In this document: positions 9,221 to 18,045 of the stretch, in pieces
How the letters are laid out: each line of letters opens with the position of its first letter
Position numbering within the stretch: position 1 is the stretch's first letter
Assembly: GCA_041583495.1 (NCBI GenBank)
Contig: JBFHFS010000022.1
Span: forward strand, 15,087-79,086
Reading direction: 5' to 3'
DNA length: 64,000 nucleotides
DNA from: JBFHFS01 sp041583495
GTDB lineage: Bacteria > Bacteroidota > Bacteroidia > Bacteroidales > Marinilabiliaceae
The notes under the pieces: model-generated
The model's database searches: none
What the model was told of the DNA's origin: nothing
The model's input: only the letters and a program-made list of their open reading frames with translations
Program-made: the position numbers and the translations under genes

Positions 9221-10648
9221 ATGAAGAGAAGAGGAGATTGGGGAATTTCCGTGTTCCTTGTCTGGTGTATATTCGGTGCTCTGAACGGGGTGTGGGCTCA
9301 AAACATGCAAAAGCCCAACATTATTCATATCCTGGCCGACGATGTGGGTTATGATGATCTGAGTTGCTTTGGCTCCAAAGATATTAAAACCCCCAATCTG
9401 GATGGCTTGGCGGCCAAGGGGATGAAGTTTACCAGCTTTTATGCGCCTCATGGCACTTGTACGCCCTCTCGGGCAGCCTTGCTCACAGGTCGTTATGCCC
9501 CTAGAGTTAATAATGGGACCGGATTATTTGTCCTGTTTCCTCATTCTAACACGGGATTGGAAGATGAATTGGAAGTGACCCTCACCGAATTGTTGAAGAC
9601 CCAGGGCTATATCACCGGATTGTACGGGAAATGGCACCTGGGTCATTTGCCGCAGTACCTGCCTTGCGTGCATGGCTTTGATGAGTTTTTGGGTATTCCT
9701 TATCCCAACGATCATGGACCCGAACGTATTGGGAATTCCGGCTGGAGACCTAACGGAATCAGTGATCCCCAAATTCCGCTGGTTGAGCAGGCACAGATTA
9801 TTAAACGTTGCGATAACAACGATCTGGCCGAGTTGCCGGCCCTCTTTACGCGGGAAGCTTCCAAATTTATGTACCGGGCCGTTAAAGCCGAAAAGCCTTT
9901 TTATCTTCAATATTCTAACATCGAAACCCATACCCCCTGGTTTGTTCCCAAAGGATTTGAAGGGAGAAGTAAGGCCGGAGCTTATGGGGATGCGGTGGAA
10001 TATCTGGATGTATCGGTGGGGATTCTAATGAACACCCTGAAGCGGTTAAAAATTGAAGACAATACCATTGTGGTATTCTCTTCCGACAATGGTCCCCTGG
10101 TCCATAAAGACGAGGAGCTGGAAAATTGCTATGGCCGTTTTGGGGCGACCGACCCCAACCGGAAGCATCTTCTGCGCGAAGGGAAGTATCAGGAACGCTT
10201 CGATGGGGGCATCCGAGTGGCCTGTATTATGGCCTGGCCGGGGCAGATTCCCCCGGGGACCGAGTGCCACGAATTGGTGGCCTCCATGGATCTGTTTACC
10301 ACCTTTGCCCAATTGGCCGGAGCCGAAATTCCTACCGACCGGGTCATCGATGGAAAAGATATCCTGTCTTTGATGAAAGGGGAAAGCGGGTCCTCCTCCT
10401 GCCATGAGGCCATATTTGGATTTAAACCCAAAGGAGGGCTCATGAGTGTAAGGTTCCAAAACTGGAAGCTGGTGTTGCCGGGAAAACACTGGACCGGTAA
10501 TTTTTCCACTCCCCAGCTTTACGACCTGACCGACGATTTAGGGGAAACCACTAATGTGGCCGACCAATATCCACTGGTCGTCGAAAAAATGATGAAAATT
10601 GCCCAACAAGCCAATGCCGATATAAAAGACAATCAACCCCTGTTATAA
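9221..10648 (+). CDS. Type I formylglycine sulfatase, secreted
   Basis: The 475-residue arylsulfatase-family enzyme has a Sec leader ending in NGVWA-Q. The metal-binding N-terminus is IIHILADDVGYDDLSCFG, the formylglycine motif is CTPSR (Cys80) followed by AALLTGRY, then YGKWHLG and FSSDNGP with the second set of metal and sulfate contacts. It is only distantly similar to the sulfatase at 4614 and therefore probably acts on a different sulfate position. There is a 182-bp gap upstream, while the GH109 gene follows after 15 bp. This suggests a sulfatase-GH109 transcription unit in which desulfation exposes a GalNAc-type residue (inference). Confidence 0.9.
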   Translation: MKRRGDWGISVFLVWCIFGALNGVWAQNMQKPNIIHILADDVGYDDLSCFGSKDIKTPNLDGLAAKGMKFTSFYAPHGTCTPSRAALLTGRYAPRVNNGTGLFVLFPHSNTGLEDELEVTLTELLKTQGYITGLYGKWHLGHLPQYLPCVHGFDEFLGIPYPNDHGPERIGNSGWRPNGISDPQIPLVEQAQIIKRCDNNDLAELPALFTREASKFMYRAVKAEKPFYLQYSNIETHTPWFVPKGFEGRSKAGAYGDAVEYLDVSVGILMNTLKRLKIEDNTIVVFSSDNGPLVHKDEELENCYGRFGATDPNRKHLLREGKYQERFDGGIRVACIMAWPGQIPPGTECHELVASMDLFTTFAQLAGAEIPTDRVIDGKDILSLMKGESGSSSCHEAIFGFKPKGGLMSVRFQNWKLVLPGKHWTGNFSTPQLYDLTDDLGETTNVADQYPLVVEKMMKIAQQANADIKDNQPLL

Positions 10649-10663
10649 ATTAAAAATTGAATA

Positions 10664-12154
10664 ATGACCATGAGTTCAAATCGTAGATCATTTTTAAAGA
10701 ATCTGGCCCTGGGTTCCGGGGTGCTGGCATCGGGGCCTTTGGTGGCCTCAAAGTGTAGTGCCGATAAAGAGAAACTGGCCTACATTAAAGCCTCTGCCGG
10801 TCGGGTGCCTGAGATGAAATTTAATATGTGCGGGTATGCTGCACCCAAGCTCGATGTGGTGCGGGTGGGTATCGTCGGAATTGGTGATCGGGGTTCCGGT
10901 GCCGTGGAACGCATGACACATATCGACGGCGTGGAGATTACCGCTTTGTGCGATATCCGGCAGGCTGCAGTGGATGGGGGACAAGCCATCCTGGCCAAAG
11001 CCGGTCTGCCTAAGGCTACGGAGTATGTGGCCGGGAATGAAGGTTTCAAAAAATTGTGCCAGAGCGGTGAGGTAGACCTGGTTTATGTCGCTACCTCCTG
11101 GGAATGGCATGTGCCGGTGGCTATTGCAGCGATGGAAGGCGACAAACATACCGCGGTAGAAGTATCCACGGCCAGGACCATGGACGAGTGCTGGCAGATG
11201 GTGGAGACCTCGGAGCGAACCCGCAAGCATTGCGTGATCCTTGAAAACTGTTGTTACGACTTCTTTGAATTACTTACTCTTAATATGGTTCGTCAAGGCC
11301 TGTTTGGGGACCTTATTCATGGAGAAGGGGCTTATATTCACAACCTGGACTATTGGCACTTTAACAAACCTAAGGATGATAAAATGACCGATGGCGCCTA
11401 TACCGGATTGTGGCGATTGCACGAAAATACCCGCAAAGCCAATGTGTATCCAACCCATGGTTTAGGACCGGTTTGTCAGGCAATGAACATTAACCGTGGC
11501 GATAAGCTGAGTTTGCTCACGGCCATGATGTCCGACGATTTTACCCTGAAGTACAGGATTAAGGAAGAGGCTGAAAAAGATCCCATGTTTGAAGAGTTTG
11601 TGGGTAAGGAGATGCGTGGTAATATGGATATCTCCCTTATCCGTACCGAAAAAGGCCGTACCATCGTGGTTCAGCACGATGTGAGCTCACCCCGACCCTA
11701 TTCGCGTATTCATATGCTCAGCGGCACCAAATGTTTTGCCCAGAAGTGGCCCCTGCAGCACATTGCCTTTGGGCACGATGTGGCCGATGAAGCTAAAATG
11801 AAGGAGCTGGAGGAGAAATATACCCCGGAAATTGTTCGCCGCGTTGGCGAGATGGCCAAACAAGTGGGGGGGCATGGTGGAATGGACTTTATCATGGACT
11901 GGCGATTGATCGACTGTCTGCGTAACGGTCTGCCCATGGATATGGATGTTTACGATGCCGCAACCTGGAGTTGTATCACCCCTCTGAGTGAATGGTCTAT
12001 TGCCAACAATTCCAATTCCATTCAGGTGCCCGATTTTACCCGGGGAGCGTGGAAAACCAATAAACCCGTCGATTGTACTCTGAATGGAGGGGGAACTACC
12101 GGCGTGAGAAACCTAACCAAAGCCGATGCCTCCAGGCAGCTGAACGTGAAATAG
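10664..12154 (+). CDS. GH109-type Gfo/Idh/MocA glycosidase (alpha-N-acetylgalactosaminidase-like), Tat-exported
   Basis: The 496-residue protein has a twin-arginine leader (NRRSFLKN) starting at ATG 10664 or ATG 10670. An NAD-binding Rossmann domain follows (VRVGIVGIGDRGSGAVERM). The C-terminal domain has the hallmarks of the GH109 branch as I remember it from the Elizabethkingia enzyme: TSWEWH, YPTHGLGP, NINRGD, GHGGMDF and DVYDAATWS. GH109 uses tightly bound NAD in a redox-assisted mechanism, which explains Tat export of a pre-folded enzyme. The best-known activity is removal of terminal alpha-GalNAc (blood-group A type), but the family also contains beta-specific members, so the exact linkage is inferred. 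It is the last gene of the locus. Confidence 0.82.
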   Translation: MTMSSNRRSFLKNLALGSGVLASGPLVASKCSADKEKLAYIKASAGRVPEMKFNMCGYAAPKLDVVRVGIVGIGDRGSGAVERMTHIDGVEITALCDIRQAAVDGGQAILAKAGLPKATEYVAGNEGFKKLCQSGEVDLVYVATSWEWHVPVAIAAMEGDKHTAVEVSTARTMDECWQMVETSERTRKHCVILENCCYDFFELLTLNMVRQGLFGDLIHGEGAYIHNLDYWHFNKPKDDKMTDGAYTGLWRLHENTRKANVYPTHGLGPVCQAMNINRGDKLSLLTAMMSDDFTLKYRIKEEAEKDPMFEEFVGKEMRGNMDISLIRTEKGRTIVVQHDVSSPRPYSRIHMLSGTKCFAQKWPLQHIAFGHDVADEAKMKELEEKYTPEIVRRVGEMAKQVGGHGGMDFIMDWRLIDCLRNGLPMDMDVYDAATWSCITPLSEWSIANNSNSIQVPDFTRGAWKTNKPVDCTLNGGGTTGVRNLTKADASRQLNVK

Positions 12155-12187
12155 TCGTCCGATAAATAACGGACTACCATTAATGAT

Positions 12188-12226
12188 AATCCATGGATCT
12201 TTTCTCAGAGATTCATGGATTTTTTT
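12188..12226 (+). terminator. Strong intrinsic terminator of the glycan locus
   Basis: A 13-bp stem (AATCCATGGATCT paired with AGATTCATGGATT, one GU pair) is followed directly by seven T residues, 34 nt after the GH109 stop codon. It marks the end of the degradation locus. Confidence 0.85.
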
Positions 12227-12603
12227 ATACGAAAAAGAGAGAAGGGACAATTTATGGTTGGTTTTGAGACCCCCATTTACCTGTGTGTTAAAAGAGTGGC
12301 TTCATGTTTTTTGTGACACCCGGAGTGAGAATGGATTATCCGTCCTACAGGGACAGAGTCTGGGTTTTGGGGGAGCTGAAACAAATGTCCGGGGGTTGCG
12401 TAGAAACAGAGAGTCACAAAGTCTGATTAACTTTTGGGGCGTTTCATGATTGGGCATAATGGAAACATGACCTGAAGGTAGCAGAAGAGGTGATGGAAAA
12501 ATCCTAGAATTAACCCTTGGTGTGAACAGCAGTAGTCATTGGGCCCGATGGCGGGAACAATCTTCTCAACCGGGGTATTACGAGACCTTACCTTTTAAAA
12601 AAA
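12227..12603. other. Intergenic stretch without a recognised gene
   Basis: About 375 bp lie between the terminator and the next lipoprotein gene. A short open frame on the plus strand (up to 12449) has no family features and overlaps the terminator, so I do not call it. A TACCTTTT box at about 12588-12595 resembles a Bacteroidota -7 element, but there is no clear -33 TTG. Confidence 0.5.
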
Positions 12604-13425
12604 ATGATCACTATGAAGTTAAAAAGAGTATTTCCTTTATTGGCCGCTGCCTTGTGGCTTTCCTTTTTTAGTATCTCCTGTGAGGAGACCGAGGATTCGG
12701 ATGTCTTTCCTGAACTCCCTCCTGTGGAGGCCCTGCAAATGGATTTTACCGATTTTGTGGAGACTCAAAATCTGGGGGCAAATTTAAAATCTTCTCAATC
12801 GTACCAGTATGTGTTATATTCCTATGTCACGGTGTCTGTGTGGAATGTTCTTGTTTCGGCACCTATGGTTGTGCCGGTGGCGGCTTATGCAGAGGCCTTA
12901 AAACAAACCCCCGTATATCTGGGCGATAATTCCTGGGAATGGTCGTTTTCAGGATTGGCCGAGGGCGAGGCTTTTTCGGCCAGGTTGGTAGCCAGCCGGA
13001 TCTCTAATGAGGAGTATACGGCCCAGATGTTTGTGAGTAAAGAAGGCGACTATGAAGATTTTAAATGGTATGAGGGAACGATTCGTTACGACCGTACGCA
13101 TGCCGATTGGACACTCTATGAGAGCCCTGACAATGCCGTGCCCTGGCTCAATATCGAGTGGAATAAGGATTGGGAGCAGGAGACTTCCGATATCACCTAC
13201 ACCATTGTAACCCCGGGGGGTGACCAAAATGGTAGTTTCATCACCTATGGTGTTACCAACGATACAGATTACAATGCCTTTTATACAGTATCCCTCTCCG
13301 AAAAAGAGACCTTCATCAAATGGAATCGCACCACCAAGGAAGGCGGGGTGATGGATGAGACTCAATTTGGAGATGCCGACTGGCACTTTTGGAATGAACT
13401 GTTACAGGATTTGGGCATGGATTAA
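12604..13425 (+). CDS. Lipoprotein of unknown function
   Basis: The 273-residue protein has a lipoprotein leader (SFFSISC; Cys26 from ATG 12604, or Cys23 if the in-frame ATG 12613 is used). The acidic linker after the Cys (EETEDSD) is typical of surface-exposed Bacteroidota lipoproteins. The rest is beta-rich with many Trp and Tyr residues (WNVLVSAPM, SWEWSFSGL, LNIEWNKDWEQE), suggesting a lipocalin-like or beta-sandwich fold. I recognise no catalytic motif. Its stop is only 2 bp from the convergent stop of the next gene, so any terminator for it must lie inside that gene. Confidence 0.75.
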   Translation: MITMKLKRVFPLLAAALWLSFFSISCEETEDSDVFPELPPVEALQMDFTDFVETQNLGANLKSSQSYQYVLYSYVTVSVWNVLVSAPMVVPVAAYAEALKQTPVYLGDNSWEWSFSGLAEGEAFSARLVASRISNEEYTAQMFVSKEGDYEDFKWYEGTIRYDRTHADWTLYESPDNAVPWLNIEWNKDWEQETSDITYTIVTPGGDQNGSFITYGVTNDTDYNAFYTVSLSEKETFIKWNRTTKEGGVMDETQFGDADWHFWNELLQDLGMD

Positions 13426-13427
13426 TT

Positions 13428-15032
13428 CTATTGTTTTACAAATTTCCTAATCGTTAAGTTATCCCCGTTTTCTATTCTAATGAAGTAAAGGCCGGGTTTC
13501 AGTGCCGAGATGTCGATCTTGTGTTGATGGCTCATGGCGCTGAGCCCGTTCATAATTTGTTTGCCCTGAATATCCGTAATCCGGTATTTAAAATTCTGTA
13601 ATACCTGGCTTCTGATGGTCAACTTTTCTCCTGCCGGATTGGGGAAAATCTCAAATGCGGTTGATTCGGTGGCCGGAGGCTGAATACTTACGGGCGTATC
13701 AGGCAGTTTAAGCTTGTACAAGCGGTAGGAGTTGTTGTAATAGGCATGAAAGAATAGGTACCCGTTGATCTCCGCGAAATTGCCCGGGTCCGACCCGTAA
13801 TAGGAATAACCGATGTTGTACACCATTTTGGTGCCTTCTTCGGTGCCATCGGTTTGCCAAAGTTCCTGTCCATTGATGCCATCATCGGCTGCGAAGAAAA
13901 GAAGACCCGCTGCTTCGTAGAATTTTTGGGGATAGGAATGCCCGAAGGGGACCCCGCCGGGTTCCACGTTGATGTTTTTTAAAAGATGCGTCCCCGCTTC
14001 GGTGCCATCCGAGATCCAGAGTTCATCTCCATAGGTGCCGTCGTTGGCTTTAAAAATCAGTTTTCCCTTGTAGCTTATCAGCTGGTCGGGAAAGGAGGAG
14101 CCGCTGCTGCCCGGCCAGATATCCTTTACCAGTTTTACCACACCTGTATTCATGTTATATCCCCAAAGCTCGGCCCCATAATCAACATGGGATGCCCTGA
14201 AAAAAATCATCGAGTCCACCCGGGTCAAATGATAGATGTCGGAGCCAAAAGCGCCCGGATTGATTTCATCGATCATTTCAACACTTCCCGGGATGCCTGT
14301 CGACCTTGCCAGCTCCCTTCCATAACCCTCAAAAGTCATACTGCAATAAAGGGTATCCCCAAAGACCCTTATTCCTAAAGGATCCTTGCCTCCTATTTTT
14401 AGGGTGTTGGCGGCCGTCCCATCGGAACGGTAGAGATTCCCGGGGGTTCCACAATCTTCGGCGGCGAATACCAGGATGCCATTAAAATCGGTCAGTTCAT
14501 GAGGGTAGGATGCCCAGTTGTTACAGATGTCTTTCACCATGCCTGTGCCCTCAGAAGTTCCGTTGGAGGCCCACAGTTCAACGCCTATGCCGGGCAGGTA
14601 GGCTCTGAAATAAACCAGGTTGCCCGAGGGGGTAAGCATATGGGTCGTTTCCATTTTGGCATTGTCCACATCAGCAATCCATTCGGTACCCTCTTCGGTG
14701 CCATCGGTTTTGAACAGCTGTTCGGTAACACTCAGGCTGTCGGCCAAAAAGAAGAGTTCCTCGTCTAATACCACCAGGCTATGCGGGGATGAGGCTCCGG
14801 AAGGATTCAGGTTTATCACCTCGTAAGTTCCTGCATCGGTGCCATCGGAGCGCCAGAGTTCAGTGTCAAAATCTGCGTTAAACCCGGTAAAGTAAAAGAT
14901 GGTGTCCATTACAGCTGTCGATAGACCTCGTGGAACAAATGTTAATCCGGGCGAGATCATCTCCGGCTCCTGGGCCATATTTAAATGGAAAGCACAGAAT
15001 AGAAGGGTGGTGAGAGTAAATATGTTTTTCAT
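13428..15032 (-). CDS. ELWxxDGT-repeat protein with T9SS type A sorting domain
   Basis: The 534-residue secreted protein has a Sec leader ending LNMA-Q. At least seven copies of a roughly 45-60-residue repeat are visible, each carrying variants of ELWRSDGT.AGT (ELWRSDGT, ELWASNGT, LYRSDGT, ELWGYNMN, ELWISDGT, ELWQTDGT). This repeat type is thought to fold like a beta-propeller and occurs in secreted and surface proteins of unknown role. The last about 80 residues form a T9SS type A C-terminal domain (FEIFPNPAGEKLTI ... GLYFIRIENG), so the protein should cross the outer membrane through T9SS and be anchored or released. It is monocistronic on the minus strand. The function is unknown; adhesion or matrix roles are possible. 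Confidence 0.88.
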   Translation of the reverse strand: MKNIFTLTTLLFCAFHLNMAQEPEMISPGLTFVPRGLSTAVMDTIFYFTGFNADFDTELWRSDGTDAGTYEVINLNPSGASSPHSLVVLDEELFFLADSLSVTEQLFKTDGTEEGTEWIADVDNAKMETTHMLTPSGNLVYFRAYLPGIGVELWASNGTSEGTGMVKDICNNWASYPHELTDFNGILVFAAEDCGTPGNLYRSDGTAANTLKIGGKDPLGIRVFGDTLYCSMTFEGYGRELARSTGIPGSVEMIDEINPGAFGSDIYHLTRVDSMIFFRASHVDYGAELWGYNMNTGVVKLVKDIWPGSSGSSFPDQLISYKGKLIFKANDGTYGDELWISDGTEAGTHLLKNINVEPGGVPFGHSYPQKFYEAAGLLFFAADDGINGQELWQTDGTEEGTKMVYNIGYSYYGSDPGNFAEINGYLFFHAYYNNSYRLYKLKLPDTPVSIQPPATESTAFEIFPNPAGEKLTIRSQVLQNFKYRITDIQGKQIMNGLSAMSHQHKIDISALKPGLYFIRIENGDNLTIRKFVKQ

Positions 15033-15324
15033 GGCGGGATCTTTTTAGTGGATAAATATTGCGGGCTTTTATTAAGTTACGATATAGGACTTAGATTTGT
15101 CAATACTTATTTGGTGGTTCATCACCACAGTACCAGCGCGTGGTTTAAGGGCGGATATAAATTTGACCTGGCAATAAGTGCCCATGGTTTGGTCCCATTG
15201 TTTTTCAACCTTCTTCTCGGTTAGCTCACAACATTCCTTAACTTTGAAAGAATGATGCCCTTGATCGTCTGAAAAATTAGTAACCTTAATTCAATGAATT
15301 GCCTTAGTTTAAATTTTAAGGGTC

Positions 15325-15546
15325 TTGCTTATGCTTTTTTTCCTGGAAAGTTGCACATCCGGACACAACGCTGGATTCGATAAGTCCAATATTATCCATG
15401 TTCCGGCTGATGACATGAGGGATGGAGACCCGGGTGAAAGTTTGTTAAGCTATAAGCCCCCGCTTAATCTCTCAAAACAACTTATCTTTAAGGTTCTATC
15501 AGCTTCCAGCTGTCAGCACTTTACACCTTTAACCTCTAACCTCTAA
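15325..15546 (+). pseudogene. Decayed sulfatase N-terminus (fossil)
   Basis: This short frame encodes a lipoprotein-like leader (MLFFLESC) and then SNIIHVPADDMRDGDPGE, which aligns with the sulfatase N-terminal metal site NIIHILADDMGYGDLG seen in the intact sulfatases of this window. Similarity stops there, and no CxPSR motif follows. The frame then runs into the heptamer repeat at 15526. It is best read as the remnant of a sulfatase gene truncated by deletion. The match covers only about 18 residues, so chance cannot be wholly excluded. Confidence 0.45.
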
Positions 15547-15570
15547 CTTCTAACCTCTAACTTCTAATTA
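15526..15570 (+). repeat. Heptamer tandem repeat (CTAACCT/CTAACTT)
   Basis: About six units of a 7-nt pyrimidine-rich repeat lie directly in front of the MFS gene. They are preceded by CAGCTTCCAGCTGTCAGC, a string that resembles one inside the polypyrimidine tract near 23050. Confidence 0.8.
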
Positions 15571-15577
15571 TTTGCCA

Positions 15578-16966
15578 ATGTCGTGGACTCAACAGCAACG
15601 CTCCATACTGGGTGTCGTGGCCATTACCTCTTTTATGGCGACCTTTTTAATCTCTTCGGTCAACATTGCACTTCCCGCTATTGAAGCTGAGTTTGATTTG
15701 GATGCGGTGACTCTGAGTTGGGTGGTGACCTCCTTTCTTCTCTCTACGGCCATGTTTCTGCTGCCGGTGGGCCGATGGGGCGACTTAACGGGTATCAGGC
15801 GGTTGTTTAAGTGGGGGGTCGTGTTATTTACCCTTGCCTCATTGCTCTGTAGCTTTGCGGGTTCGGGGTTTTGGCTTATTGTTTTTCGTTTTGTTCAGGG
15901 TATAGGAGGAGCGCTCACCAGTACCACCGGACCGGCCATTTTGGTCTCCTCCTTTTCGCCCCAAAATAGGGGCCGGGTGTTGGGGATATCTGTGGCGGCG
16001 GTCTACATAGGCCTGGCTATGGGCCCCTTTGCAGGCGGATTCCTTACTCAACTGATGGGGTGGCGCTCTATCTTTTGGGTTTCCTCAGCTCTGGGTGGAC
16101 TCACCATCTTAAGTGCGTTTCTCTTTTTAGGAAGCGATCTCGCTGTGGTGGCCAAAGAGGAGCGAAAGATCGATTTGAAGGGGACGCTCTTTTATATGGT
16201 TGGGTTGTTGGCTTTGGTCTACGGATCCGCGCGTATCCCGGACCCATTGGGGTGGCTGTTGATGGGCGGCGGGGCTTTGGCTCTTCTGGCTTTTTGGCTC
16301 TTCGAAAGCCGGTCGGGATGGCCGGTTTTTAATACTCAGTTGTTTACGCGTAACCGGCTCTTTGCTTTTTCAAACCTGGCGGCTCTGATTAATTACAGTG
16401 CTACCTTTGCCATCGTATTTCTGCTGAGCCTTTATCTTCAAAAGATTCAGTCGTTTTCACCGCGGCAGGCGGGCTCTATCCTGATCGCCCAACCGGTGAT
16501 GATGGCTTTATTTTCGCCTTTCGCGGGCTGGCTCTCCGACCGGGTTCAGCCGCGGTATCTCGCTTCCATGGGAATGTCTATGTGTTCCATTGGGTTGGTG
16601 GCTTTTGCCTTTCTCTCGCAGACTTCACCCGTGTGGCTCATTGTTGCCCTGTTGGTGTGGCAGGGGTTGGGGTTCGCATTTTTCTCCTCACCCAATATGA
16701 ACACCATCATGAGCTCCGTCGAAAAAAGTCAGTACGGCCAGGCCTCAGGGTCTGCCGCCACCATGCGGGTGGTGGGGCAGATGGTGAGTATGATCGTGGC
16801 GACCCTCTTTTTTTCCTGGCTGTTTGGGGCCCAAAAGGTGGATGAAGTTCAAGCGCCTCTTTTTCTGAAAGCAATGAGGTGGGCCTTTTTGAGTTTTTCG
16901 GCCATAGGCATAGCGGGCATCTATTTCTCATTTAATCGCGGACGTATCAACCGTTCTGAAAATTGA
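15578..16966 (+). CDS. MFS drug/export permease, DHA2 (EmrB/QacA) type
   Basis: This inner-membrane transporter of about 462 residues has roughly 14 hydrophobic segments. The N-terminal half carries VNIALPAIEAEFDLD and the loop motif GRWGDLTGIRR typical of the major facilitator superfamily. Motif-C-like glycine-rich helix text (IGLAMGPFAGGFL) marks it as an antiporter, and the second half has GWLSDRVQPRYL. I place the start at ATG 15578 rather than the upstream TTG 15572. It likely uses the proton gradient to export a small hydrophobic compound; the substrate is not predictable. It stands alone, with a probable terminator 47 nt after its stop. Confidence 0.88.
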   Translation: MSWTQQQRSILGVVAITSFMATFLISSVNIALPAIEAEFDLDAVTLSWVVTSFLLSTAMFLLPVGRWGDLTGIRRLFKWGVVLFTLASLLCSFAGSGFWLIVFRFVQGIGGALTSTTGPAILVSSFSPQNRGRVLGISVAAVYIGLAMGPFAGGFLTQLMGWRSIFWVSSALGGLTILSAFLFLGSDLAVVAKEERKIDLKGTLFYMVGLLALVYGSARIPDPLGWLLMGGGALALLAFWLFESRSGWPVFNTQLFTRNRLFAFSNLAALINYSATFAIVFLLSLYLQKIQSFSPRQAGSILIAQPVMMALFSPFAGWLSDRVQPRYLASMGMSMCSIGLVAFAFLSQTSPVWLIVALLVWQGLGFAFFSSPNMNTIMSSVEKSQYGQASGSAATMRVVGQMVSMIVATLFFSWLFGAQKVDEVQAPLFLKAMRWAFLSFSAIGIAGIYFSFNRGRINRSEN

Positions 16967-17012
16967 AATGAAGCCATCAGGCTGCCTTCCCTGAGCGTAA
17001 GCGTGTTGGTTC

Positions 17013-17038
17013 AGCCCGGAAGCAGTTGGCGGGCTTTT
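17013..17038 (+). terminator. Hairpin after the MFS gene
   Basis: A 6-bp GC stem AGCCCG/CGGGCT is followed by TTTTG, 47 nt after the MFS stop. It lies between the convergent MFS and DUF4412-like genes. Confidence 0.5.
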
Positions 17039-17061
17039 GTTGAGAGATCTGTCTTCGGAAG

Positions 17062-18045
17062 TTACTTCTCTTCGGTTTGCATGTTGATGCTCCCCAGGTT
17101 CATGATCTCATACTCCTTTACCGAGAATGTCTGGCTGGTACTTTCGTTAATTTCGGTCACCTGCATGGTGCTTATCTCACCCGTCTTAAGATCCTTGTGA
17201 TTGCTTTCCATCAGGAAGCCATTGTACAACCCGCCGGTAAACATCGACGACTGAAAAATGGAGGCGTAAACATCCCGGCTACTTCCTTTTATCTTTTTGG
17301 TGATCCAGAATTGAGAGAGATTTTCTTCATCTGAAAATTCGTACTCTTCGCAGGGGTAACCCAGGATATTTTTGGTCCGTCCGGTCTTTTTAACATTGGG
17401 ATGGACGTAGTCTATTTCGGCCGTTTCTACTTCCTCTTCTTCATTCTCCAGATCCTTCCAGGTTTCCTGGTCGGTGAGATTGCCCATTCCAAAGGCAATG
17501 CCCGATTTTTTGCCGTTTTCGTCCGATAGGATGAGCGTAACATTGTTGGTGAAGTCCATCAGGAACAAACCGGTGCCGGGGGCATTGTTGTTTTTTGGTT
17601 CTCCCGATAGAAACTCATAGGCAAAGTTGGGCTCGCCGGGGGTGGCATAGGTCACAATCTCCCCTTCGTTGGTCGTTTTCCCATTTTTGTTTTGCGTTTG
17701 GAAATGCATCTTAAGCATGAAGGTAAAATGGTAACTGTCGGCCATATTAACAGGCTCGGACGAAACGCCCATCTTCCCCAGAATGTTCGACATGCGGCGC
17801 TGCTGTTTTTCTTCGGAAGTTAATACCTTCCCGGTCGAATCTGTTTCCTGATTTCCTTCCAGTACCTTATCAAAGCCTTCATCAATTTTCTCGTCAATTT
17901 TCTCGTTAGCCCTCTCCTCTGCCTTTTGTTCTATCTTTTCAGAGGCTTTTTTGGTTAATTTCTCAAGAAATTTCTGACCAGATGAGGGAACTGAAACAGA
18001 TAAACATAATAAAATAATCGCTATGAATGTGAGTCGCTTTTTCAT
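17062..18045 (-). CDS. Secreted DUF4412-like protein
   Basis: The protein has about 327 residues with the start at ATG 18045 (MKKRLTFIAI..., a Sec leader ending SSGQ); the longer frame upstream has no leader. After the leader there is a strongly charged Lys/Glu coiled-coil (about 25-85; EKIEQKAEER type). A beta-rich domain follows with DSYHFTFMLKM, then ILGYPCEEYEF and FWITKKIKG, as in the Bacteroidota DUF4412 family. It is probably periplasmic or surface-exposed. No enzymatic motif is visible and the function is unknown. Confidence 0.75.
   Translation of the reverse strand: MKKRLTFIAIILLCLSVSVPSSGQKFLEKLTKKASEKIEQKAEERANEKIDEKIDEGFDKVLEGNQETDSTGKVLTSEEKQQRRMSNILGKMGVSSEPVNMADSYHFTFMLKMHFQTQNKNGKTTNEGEIVTYATPGEPNFAYEFLSGEPKNNNAPGTGLFLMDFTNNVTLILSDENGKKSGIAFGMGNLTDQETWKDLENEEEEVETAEIDYVHPNVKKTGRTKNILGYPCEEYEFSDEENLSQFWITKKIKGSSRDVYASIFQSSMFTGGLYNGFLMESNHKDLKTGEISTMQVTEINESTSQTFSVKEYEIMNLGSINMQTEEK

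Noticed and set aside
12183..12449. 88-codon plus-strand frame after the GH109 gene
   Set aside because: It overlaps the strong terminator and shows no signal peptide or family similarity.
15325..15546. Intact small lipoprotein gene
   Set aside because: The sulfatase motif is cut short and the frame runs into a heptamer repeat, so a gene remnant is more likely.
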